Part shown: positions 1 to 5,609 of the stretch, one piece after another
How positions within the stretch are numbered: the stretch's first letter is position 1
Layout of the letters: every line of letters begins with the position of its first letter
Assembly: GCA_022564135.1 (NCBI GenBank)
Contig: JADFLZ010000025.1
Location: 1 to 13,253 of the forward strand
Origin: Candidatus Zixiibacteriota bacterium
GTDB taxonomy: Bacteria > Zixibacteria > MSB-5A5 > GN15 > FEB-12
Length of the DNA stretch: 13,253 nucleotides
Direction of reading: 5' to 3'
The notes under the pieces: generated by a model
What the model was told of the DNA's origin: nothing
The model's database searches: none
Seen by the model: the letters and a program-made list of their open reading frames with translations, nothing else
Position numbers and translations under genes: made by a program

Positions 1-89
1 ATTTACTGAAAGAAAAAGAATAGTTTGGTTATTGATTAGTAGAAGCAGGAGACGACTAACTGGTAGTTATCCCGCAACAATTGCAGGCC

Positions 90-120
90 AGAACCCGTTA
101 GCGGTTCTACCAAATTTTTT
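90..120 (+). terminator. Weak hairpin plus T-run beyond the DinB gene
   Basis: A 6-bp perfect stem, AGAACC (90-95) with GGTTCT (103-108), has a 7-base loop and is followed after six bases by TTTTTT (115-120). In this orientation it would end transcripts entering from the left edge. The gap between stem and T-run is longer than in a standard intrinsic terminator. On the minus strand, where the DinB gene ends, the hairpin is not followed by T residues, so it is not a convincing terminator for that gene. TGGTAG at 61-66 can also pair with CTACCA at 107-112. Confidence 0.25.
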
Positions 121-602
121 CACCCTGTCAGACCATCCATTCCCAGCTGTCTTCTGATAAAACTCAGCTGACCGACATGGTAGCTCTCGTGAAGGCTGAA
201 AAATGCAATTGCCCCCAGCATGGTTTCATCTTTGACAGGCAATTTATTTTCAAGCTGTTTGTTGATATCATCGTCCGTCAGCTCTGCCAGTCTTGCCATA
301 AATTTTTCTGAAACATCTTCAAATATCTTTTTTATCTCTGCAATAGTATGATATGCCGACGGCTCTTTCAGCGGCGTGCCGCCGTTGTACAGCTCGCTAT
401 TTTCAAATACTGTTCCGGCATTAAGCTGTCCGCCGACATAATGACGGCTATTGGCGATATGCCCGATAATCCAGTGCAGCGAACTGCCTGTGTCGTTGAT
501 ACGTTTATGGGCCACGTCATCGGAAAGATCTTTGAGGGCCTTGTTTACTAAATTGGTATTTAGGTTATATAAATCAATCAGCGGGGCTACTCTCGGGTTC
601 AT
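120..602 (-). CDS. DinB-family four-helix protein (putative metal-dependent)
   Basis: This 160-residue protein matches the DinB/YfiT-like four-helix-bundle superfamily, whose members usually bind a divalent metal through three histidines. Some members are thiol or mycothiol transferases, and many are uncharacterised. The likely ligands are visible: H48 in the SSLHWIIGH segment and the H138-x3-H142 pair in HESYHVGQL near the C-terminus. The protein has no signal peptide or membrane segment, so it should be cytosolic. The start is supported by AAGGAGAT a few bases before ATG. It lies downstream of clpX on the same strand but is separated by 236 bases and has its own promoter-like sequence, so it is probably not part of the clp operon. 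The substrate is unknown. The family assignment is fairly secure; a role in DNA damage should not be assumed from the name. Confidence 0.85.
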   Translation of the reverse strand: MNPRVAPLIDLYNLNTNLVNKALKDLSDDVAHKRINDTGSSLHWIIGHIANSRHYVGGQLNAGTVFENSELYNGGTPLKEPSAYHTIAEIKKIFEDVSEKFMARLAELTDDDINKQLENKLPVKDETMLGAIAFFSLHESYHVGQLSFIRRQLGMDGLTG

Positions 603-638
603 ATTATCTCCTTAAATATTTAAGTTTCTTATTTATAA

Positions 639-670
639 ATAATAAGGTGCAAGCAGCCCAAAAGTGTCAA
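639..670 (-). promoter_or_regulatory. Candidate promoter of the DinB-family gene
   Basis: On the minus strand a perfect TTGACA (670-665) is followed after 20 bases by TATTAT (644-639), which matches the -10 consensus at 5 of 6 positions. The leader to the ATG at 602 is about 30 bases and contains AAGGAGAT. The 20-base spacer is longer than the usual 17; shorter-spaced -10 matches are worse. Long spacers occur at MerR-type activated promoters, but no clear dyad is seen here. Confidence 0.35.
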
Positions 671-710
671 GTTGCTTTAAGAATAATTGCTAAGAATGTG
701 ACAATGAGGA

Positions 711-815
711 GCAGGTGGTGACTCGCCGTGGCAGGCCGCCCACAAAAAACAAGTCCGGAATAACGAAATTTAACGATTTTACTTCAAACAAACGTGGACT
801 CGTCGGGGCGGGCAG
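711..815. repeat. Two diverged GC-rich elements in the clpX-DinB gap
   Basis: The 236-base gap between the end of clpX and the DinB start holds no gene. Two GC-rich islands stand out against AT-rich surroundings: about 711-743 and 793-815. They share GTGG(TG)ACTCG followed by a GGCAG or GGGCAG block, so they may be diverged copies of one element. No clear intrinsic terminator for the clp operon was found in the gap; pairing within each island is weak. Confidence 0.25.
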
Positions 816-838
816 TCTTCGAAACGGCCGGGTATTGC

Positions 839-2119
839 TCAGCCAGTTTTTTTGCTTTTGGCTTTGGTGATCATTCTGGGTTTTTCACCCTCGGTAAAAG
901 TCTTTGCGGTAATAATAACTTCTCTGATTTCAGACGATGAGGGAATGAGGTACATTGTCTCCAGCAGCGCTTTTTCGAAAATAGAGCGAAGCGCTCTGGC
1001 GCCGGTTTTTCTTTTCATCGCCAGTTTTACTGCTGCTTTTAAGGCGTCAGGTTCAAAGCGAAGTTCCACGCCGTCAAATTCCAGCAACCGCGCGTATTGT
1101 TTGGTCAGGGCGTTTTTGGGCTGGGTCAAAATGCTAAGCAGCGCATCTTCGTCAAGCGAATGCAGGGCGGTGTTAACCGGCAGTCTGCCAACCAGTTCAG
1201 GGATCAGGCCGTACTCAATTAAATCACCCGGAGTGACATGCTCAAAGATATCTGAAGAATCGGTGTCGACATGAGTGCTGTCTGATCCGAAGCCGACAGT
1301 CTTTTTACCTATTCTCCGGGCCACGATTTTTTCAAGGCCGTCAAAAGCTCCACCGCATATAAACAAGATGTTTTCAGTGTTGATCGGTACAAAGGCCTGT
1401 TCGGGATGTTTACGTCCGCCTTTGGGAGGGATATTGGCGATAGTTCCTTCAAGAATTTTGAGTAGCCCCTGCTGTACACCTTCGCCGGAGACATCGCGGG
1501 TGATCGAGGGATTGCCGTCCTTGCGTGAGAGCTTATCGATTTCATCAATATAAATAATTCCCCGTTCGGTCAGCTGCTGATTATAATCCGCTGCCTGATA
1601 AAGGCGCACTAATATATTTTCTACATCCTCGCCGACATAACCGGCTTCGGTCAGAACAGTAGCATCGGCGATTGTAAAGGGAACTTTCAAAAACTTTGCC
1701 AGCGAACGAGCGATAAGAGTCTTGCCGGTGCCGGTCTGTCCCATCAGCAGGATATTGGATTTTTCCAGTTCAATATCATCTGATTTTTGGGTAACCTTGC
1801 CGGACATTCTTAAACGCAGCTGATGATTGACACGTTTGTAGTGATTGTAGACCGCTACTGAAACAGTTTTTTTGGCCATCTCCTGACCAATTACATATTC
1901 GTCAAGGAATTGTTTTATCTCGGCAGGCGGCGAAAGTTCCGTAATCTCTTCAAGCTCGTCGTAATCGGGTGAGCTGTGTAGCAGGTCGCTGCACAGTTCT
2001 ACACATTCGTTACAAATCGATGACTCATGACCTGAGAAGAGCCGTTTGACCTGCGAAGTCGGCTTGCCGCAAAACGAACAGCGTTGTGCGAATTTTGAAT
2101 CGTCTTTATCTTCAGTCAT
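839..2119 (-). CDS. clpX: ClpX, ATP-dependent unfoldase of the ClpXP protease
   Basis: ClpX is a hexameric AAA+ unfoldase that feeds tagged proteins into ClpP. All expected parts are present in 426 residues, a normal length. The N-terminal zinc-binding domain has C14, C17, C36 and C39. Walker A is GQTGTGKT (127-134), the pore loop is GYVG (160-163), Walker B is IIYIDEID with D192 and E193, and sensor 2 is GARALR (373-378). The ClpP-docking loop reads VGF (275-277) rather than the usual IGF. The start lies 14 bases after the clpP stop, consistent with cotranscription; only a weak AAGAA precedes it, so translation may depend on clpP. The tig-clpP-clpX order is the classical bacterial arrangement. 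Confidence 0.98.
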   Translation of the reverse strand: MTEDKDDSKFAQRCSFCGKPTSQVKRLFSGHESSICNECVELCSDLLHSSPDYDELEEITELSPPAEIKQFLDEYVIGQEMAKKTVSVAVYNHYKRVNHQLRLRMSGKVTQKSDDIELEKSNILLMGQTGTGKTLIARSLAKFLKVPFTIADATVLTEAGYVGEDVENILVRLYQAADYNQQLTERGIIYIDEIDKLSRKDGNPSITRDVSGEGVQQGLLKILEGTIANIPPKGGRKHPEQAFVPINTENILFICGGAFDGLEKIVARRIGKKTVGFGSDSTHVDTDSSDIFEHVTPGDLIEYGLIPELVGRLPVNTALHSLDEDALLSILTQPKNALTKQYARLLEFDGVELRFEPDALKAAVKLAMKRKTGARALRSIFEKALLETMYLIPSSSEIREVIITAKTFTEGEKPRMITKAKSKKTG

Positions 2120-2133
2120 AATTAGTTCTTAAA

Positions 2134-2769
2134 CTATTTTTTTTCCGCTTTGCTTTTTTTGTCATAAACTTTGTCAATGATACCATACTCTTTGGCTTCT
2201 GCGGCCGACATAAAAAAGTTGCGGTCGGTATCTTTTTCGATTTTTGCCATCTGCTGGCCGGTATGATGAACCAATAATTCATTAAGCCGTTTTTTGGTTT
2301 TGGCAAACTCCTCTGTCATGATAACAATATCAGAAATCTGACCCTGAGTTCCCGCCATTGGCTGATGAAGCATAATACGGGAATTTGGCAGTGCTGCCCG
2401 TTTTCCTTTGGCGCCGGCCGCTAACAGGAATGAACCCATCGAAGCTGCCATGCCCATACAGATGGTGGCAATATCCGGTTTGACATACTCCATGGTGTCA
2501 TAGATCGCCAATCCGGCAGAGACAGACCCTCCCGGAGAGTTTATATAAATAAAAACATCTTTTTCCGGGTCTTCAGCTTCCAAAAAGAGCAGCTGGGCGA
2601 TTACCAGACTGGCGACATGGTCGTCTATCGGGGTACCGATAAATATGATGCGGTCTTTTAGGAGGCGCGAGTAAATATCGTAGGCGCGCTCTCCGCGGCC
2701 GGTCTGTTCTACTACCATTGGTACCAGCGTCTGAGCGCGCGGGGTATTGTCAAAACTTTCCGTATTCAT
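2134..2769 (-). CDS. clpP: ClpP, serine peptidase subunit with Asn in the triad
   Basis: ClpP forms the tetradecameric peptidase chamber used by ClpX and ClpC. From this start the protein has 211 residues. The nucleophile is S110 in GMAASMGS and the histidine is H135 in IMLHQP, 25 residues later as in E. coli. The third triad residue, Asp in the usual DTxRD motif, is Asn here (N184, DTDRNFF; codon AAC). Listeria ClpP1 is a known Asn-containing case. An in-frame ATG at 2802 would add 11 residues and leave only three bases after the tig stop, but its GGAG lies 12 bases away. The chosen ATG has AAGGA three bases upstream, which is short, and aligns better with the start of known ClpPs. It is cotranscribed with tig and clpX. 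Confidence 0.95.
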   Translation of the reverse strand: MNTESFDNTPRAQTLVPMVVEQTGRGERAYDIYSRLLKDRIIFIGTPIDDHVASLVIAQLLFLEAEDPEKDVFIYINSPGGSVSAGLAIYDTMEYVKPDIATICMGMAASMGSFLLAAGAKGKRAALPNSRIMLHQPMAGTQGQISDIVIMTEEFAKTKKRLNELLVHHTGQQMAKIEKDTDRNFFMSAAEAKEYGIIDKVYDKKSKAEKK

Positions 2770-2805
2770 AAATCCTTTTTGCAAAAATTTGTAAAAGTCC
2801 ATTTG

Positions 2806-4065
2806 CTATTTTTTCTCCGGTTTCTTTTTGGCTCGCCCGCTAATCAGGTCGAGCACTTTTTCTTCAAGTAGCGACTCTCTTATATCATCGGCACGACCGG
2901 AGCGAAGCGTTGCCTCCTTGGCCTGCTCGCCCGTAATCTTATACTGCTGGGCCATGCGTCCAATCACTTTTTCGGTATCTGACGGCAAAACTTCAATTTT
3001 TTCCTGCTCAGCCAGCTGATGATACAAAATCTGCCAGCGGATTGTCTGTTCGCCCATAACACGGTACATTTTGCGAATTTCTTCCTCTTTGAACTCAGCC
3101 TTTTGACTGGTCAAATCTTCAATTACGGATTGTATATAATTTTCAATCATCGATTCCGGCACCGGTACCGGATTCTTCTCGTTCATCTGAGTAATAATCT
3201 GACTTTTAAAACTTCGGTTTAAGCCTTCTTCTTTCTGTCTTTTTATCTCCTCGCGGATTTTCAGCCGCAGCTCCAGTACTGTTTCGGCCTCAGCCGCAGC
3301 TTTGGCGAAAGCATCATCAACTTCGGGCAGTATCTTCTCTTTAACAGCTTTAAGTTTGGCCCTGTAAGTGATTTCTGTTCCGGCCAGGCGGCTGTCGGAG
3401 TAGTCAGCGGCATACTTAACTTCAATATCTTTTTCTTCGCCAACTTTCATCCCGGGAATCTGCTCTTTAAATTCTTTAAGGGTCATGCCATTAGAAAGGT
3501 CAACAGTCGTTTCCGGGAAATCGGTCTGTTTGACAGCCAGTTTAGGGTCTTTGATTTTGGTCATATCAAGAACAACCACATCATCGGCTGTGGCCGCTCT
3601 GTTGACATCCCGCATTTCCGCTCGTTTGTCGCGCAATGTTTCAATAAATTCGTCAACTTCGGCATCACTGGCCTCGGTATCGGTAGTGGTCAGCTTGATA
3701 CCGTCAAAGACAACTTTTTTTATATCCGGGAATACTTCCACTTTTGCTTTATAAGAAAAGCTGCCATCATCTTCAATTTTCAGATCTGTCACTTGCGGCG
3801 GCGAGGCAACTTTTAAGGTCTGACTCGAAATTGCTTCGGGATAGGTAGCTTTGATTAATTTGTCAATTACATCGCTCTTAACGCTTTCACCATAATTGCT
3901 CTTTATCATATTCATGGGAGCTTTGCCCTTACGGAAGCCTTTCAGGGTCACTTTACGGCGGAGCTGTTCCAGCTCTTTGTCCATCTCTTCTTGAAATCTA
4001 TTTTGTGGAATCTCGACCGCCAGCTGGCGGTAAAGACCTTCAAGCTCTGTTACTTCGACTTTCAT
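2806..4065 (-). CDS. tig: Trigger factor, ribosome-associated chaperone
   Basis: Trigger factor binds at the ribosomal exit tunnel and shields nascent chains. The N-terminal ribosome-binding domain carries the signature GFRKGKAP (43-50). A central FKBP-like domain spans about residues 155-245 (ADDVVVLDM through IPGMKVGEEKDIEV to TYRAKLKAVKEK). A helical C-terminal chaperone domain follows, with a lysine-rich tail. At 419 residues it is slightly shorter than the roughly 430 residues of E. coli Tig. The FKBP segment looks divergent, so prolyl isomerase activity cannot be assumed. GGTGA lies five bases before the ATG. It heads the tig-clpP-clpX series and is preceded by a strong promoter-like sequence embedded in the palindromic repeats. 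Confidence 0.97.
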   Translation of the reverse strand: MKVEVTELEGLYRQLAVEIPQNRFQEEMDKELEQLRRKVTLKGFRKGKAPMNMIKSNYGESVKSDVIDKLIKATYPEAISSQTLKVASPPQVTDLKIEDDGSFSYKAKVEVFPDIKKVVFDGIKLTTTDTEASDAEVDEFIETLRDKRAEMRDVNRAATADDVVVLDMTKIKDPKLAVKQTDFPETTVDLSNGMTLKEFKEQIPGMKVGEEKDIEVKYAADYSDSRLAGTEITYRAKLKAVKEKILPEVDDAFAKAAAEAETVLELRLKIREEIKRQKEEGLNRSFKSQIITQMNEKNPVPVPESMIENYIQSVIEDLTSQKAEFKEEEIRKMYRVMGEQTIRWQILYHQLAEQEKIEVLPSDTEKVIGRMAQQYKITGEQAKEATLRSGRADDIRESLLEEKVLDLISGRAKKKPEKK

Positions 4066-4114
4066 TTATTCACCAATTTTTATCGTTTTCGTCCGTTATA
4101 CCATTCAATTTGCT

Positions 4115-4143
4115 AATATACAGGCTTCGCCTGAATGTTTCAA
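4115..4143 (-). promoter_or_regulatory. Sigma-70-like promoter for tig-clpP-clpX with palindromic spacer
   Basis: On the minus strand TTGAAA (4143-4138, 5 of 6 consensus) is separated by exactly 17 bases from TATATT (4120-4115, 5 of 6). The predicted start near 4108 gives a leader of about 43 bases before the tig ATG. The spacer contains the whole 13-bp palindrome CAGGCGAAGCCTG. Repeat copy 2 has the same TATATT with a weaker TTAGAA at the same spacing (4165-4193), so it could be a second start. Confidence 0.6.
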
Positions 4144-4330
4144 TCATCATAAATCTCAATTAACAATATACAGGCTTCGCCTGAATTTTCTAATCTCTCA
4201 ATTCATCGACAAACAGGCAACGCCTGAATGTTCAAATTTTCATATCTCTCGCATTCATCAACAAACAGGCAACGCCTGAATGTTCAAATTTTCATATCTC
4301 TCGCATTCATCAACAAACAGGCAACGCCTG
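4121..4330. repeat. Five-copy tandem array of a palindromic element
   Basis: Five 13-bp palindromes with a CAGGC/GCCTG stem and three-base loop lie at 4121-4133, 4171-4183, 4214-4226, 4266-4278 and 4318-4330. On the plus strand copies 1-2 have loop TTC and copies 3-5 have loop AAC; the stems do not vary. Spacing is 50, 43, 52 and 52 bases. The 52-base unit starting at 4209 is repeated exactly from 4261, and a partial third unit runs 4313-4330. The spacers between copies 1-2 and 2-3 are recognisable but diverged relatives, one with about nine bases missing. The array is therefore a tandem duplication that is youngest next to the tRNA and oldest next to tig. Transcribed on the minus strand, each copy would form a small GC-rich hairpin; copies 3-5 are followed by TTTGTT. 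Confidence 0.9.
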
Positions 4331-4412
4331 TGCGAAAGGGGGGACTCGAACCCCCACTCCTTGCAGAACTGGATCCTAAATCCAGCGCGTATACCAATTC
4401 CGCCACTTTCGC
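4331..4412 (-). tRNA. tRNA-Leu, anticodon UAG
   Basis: The minus strand folds as a class II tRNA of 82 bases. The acceptor stem pairs GCGAAAG (4412-4406) with CTTTCGC, followed by discriminator A at 4331. The D-arm contains GGAATTGGTA. The anticodon stem CTGGA/TCCAG encloses loop TTTAGGA, with anticodon TAG (4378-4376) reading CUN leucine codons. The variable arm can pair TTCT with GGAG around GCAA. The T-arm is GGGGG-TTCGAGT-CCCCC. No CCA is encoded: the discriminator is followed directly by repeat copy 5. It lies upstream of tig on the same strand, so read-through into the clp genes is possible. Confidence 0.96.
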
Positions 4413-4429
4413 AAATTTTATCCTGCAAG

Positions 4430-4458
4430 AATTTATGCCCTTCAATGCCTGAGCGCAA
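4430..4458 (-). promoter_or_regulatory. Candidate promoter of tRNA-Leu
   Basis: On the minus strand TTGCGC (4458-4453) and TAAATT (4435-4430) are 17 bases apart, and the -10 ends 17 bases before the mature tRNA 5' end. The matches are modest (3 and 4 of 6). The location is right, but the assignment is tentative. Confidence 0.3.
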
Positions 4459-4548
4459 CGGACTTTTTTAGACTTTGGTTTCAAATTGGTTCTTAGAGTA
4501 CCAGCCAGACGAAAGAAGCAGTAAGTTGAGAATACTTCGTAAATTTAT

Positions 4549-4560
4549 GTAACTAATTAC
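4549..4560. promoter_or_regulatory. Possible operator ahead of the MarR-GNAT gene
   Basis: GTAA-CTAA-TTAC is a short inverted repeat 26 bases before the ATG, in an AT-rich leader. MarR-family proteins often bind short AT-rich dyads in their own promoters, so it is a candidate autoregulatory site. The arms are only four bases and could occur by chance. Confidence 0.2.
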
Positions 4561-4586
4561 CTAAATAATCGTAAAAATCATTAACT

Positions 4587-5597
4587 ATGGACAAGACTCA
4601 GAATAAAATAGAAGAAAGCGACTTTCTAATCGAATTAAAAGAGCTGGCCTTTGCCAGCCGCTTGCGAAGGCTTTCAGACCGATTGGGTCGTGATGTCGGC
4701 CGAATTTATGGTGATCTGCAAATTCGGTTTGAGGCCAAATGGTTTACTCTGTTTTATCTGTTATCCAAATATTCACCCCTGTCTGTAACCGAAGCTGCTT
4801 ATCGCTTAGGCTTATCCCATGCGGCTATAAATAAACTGTCCTCGCAGATGGAAAAAGAAGGCTTGATAAAGTGGCGGAAGTCAACTTCTGATGAACGACG
4901 GCGAATGCTCCGGCTTTCTGCCAAAGGACGCAGTCTGGCCAAGAATTTGTCACCGGTTTGGGAGATAGTTTGCCAGGAAACAAAAGCATTGATAAAATCT
5001 GTAGATGCAAAATTTTTGGAGCAACTACGCGACCTGGAAAAAGAGCTTGATAAGAAAGATATGCACCAACGAGTGCTACAGGCTCTGAACATAAAACCTG
5101 CCAGGCAAATTGAAATTCTCCCCTATAGGCCGGCATTTAAGAAATATTTCAGAAGTATTAATGAAGAATGGCTCAAGAAATATTTTAAAGTAGAAAGCGA
5201 AGACCATCGTCAGCTAAATGACCCCAATGGTCAAATAATTCGTAGAGGCGGGCAGATTCTTTTTGCAAAAGTTGACGGTCATATTGTGGGCACTTGCGCG
5301 CTTGTACGCCACCGGGCTGGTCTGTTGGAGTTGTGCAAGATGGGCGTCGCATCCGAGGCGCACGGTTTCGGTATTGGCAGGCGCCTGGCCGCAGAGGTTG
5401 CCGTTCTGGCCAGAGATTCTGGAGCCGAAAAGTTGTATTTGTTCACCTCACCGGAGTTAAAATCAGCTCTCAAGATTTACGAACAACTGGGATTCAAAAG
5501 AAAAAAAAGAATTCCGCTGCCAGAGTGCAAATATCAGCGCCGCACTTTTGCCATGGAATTAGACTTAACAAGACTTGAATCAGAAATAACTAATTAG
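4587..5597 (+). CDS. MarR-type winged helix fused to GNAT acetyltransferase
   Basis: This 336-residue protein joins two domains. Residues about 20-160 are a MarR-like winged helix: recognition-helix region SVTEAAYRLGLSHAAINKLSSQM (in part), wing with SDERRRMLRLSAKGR, then dimerisation helices. Residues about 175-330 are a GNAT N-acetyltransferase, with the acetyl-CoA loop HGFGIG (259-264, H in place of the usual Q/R) and the motif-B-like IYEQLGF (297-303). Such MarR-GNAT fusions are known, but their ligands and substrates are mostly undefined. No Shine-Dalgarno sequence precedes the ATG. It is divergent from the tRNA-tig-clp arm and immediately precedes the S41 peptidase gene, whose ribosome site overlaps its stop codon. 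The likely role is a cytosolic regulator that also acetylates a small molecule or protein; the target is unknown. Confidence 0.9.
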   Translation: MDKTQNKIEESDFLIELKELAFASRLRRLSDRLGRDVGRIYGDLQIRFEAKWFTLFYLLSKYSPLSVTEAAYRLGLSHAAINKLSSQMEKEGLIKWRKSTSDERRRMLRLSAKGRSLAKNLSPVWEIVCQETKALIKSVDAKFLEQLRDLEKELDKKDMHQRVLQALNIKPARQIEILPYRPAFKKYFRSINEEWLKKYFKVESEDHRQLNDPNGQIIRRGGQILFAKVDGHIVGTCALVRHRAGLLELCKMGVASEAHGFGIGRRLAAEVAVLARDSGAEKLYLFTSPELKSALKIYEQLGFKRKKRIPLPECKYQRRTFAMELDLTRLESEITN

Positions 5598-5609
5598 GAG
5601 AAATTAAAA

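Noticed and set aside
61..120. Possible small structured RNA at the left edge
   Set aside because: Some pairing (TGGTAG with CTACCA, AGAACC with GGTTCT) exists, but no tRNA, tmRNA or riboswitch signature is seen.
852..1553. Long plus-strand open frames opposite clpX
   Set aside because: They are antisense shadows of a fully conserved clpX with low-complexity serine-rich translations and no family resemblance.
2770..2802. 11-residue N-terminal extension of ClpP
   Set aside because: The alternative ATG has its GGAG 12 bases away, and the extra residues precede the region that aligns with known ClpP starts. It is not excluded, so it is mentioned in the clpP entry.
4121..4330. CRISPR array
   Set aside because: The repeated core is only 13 bp and palindromic, the intervening sequences are near-identical or diverged copies of one another, and no cas genes are present. 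It is a tandem repeat.
4228..4484. Short open frames across the repeats and tRNA
   Set aside because: They arise from translating tandem repeats and the tRNA-Leu gene.
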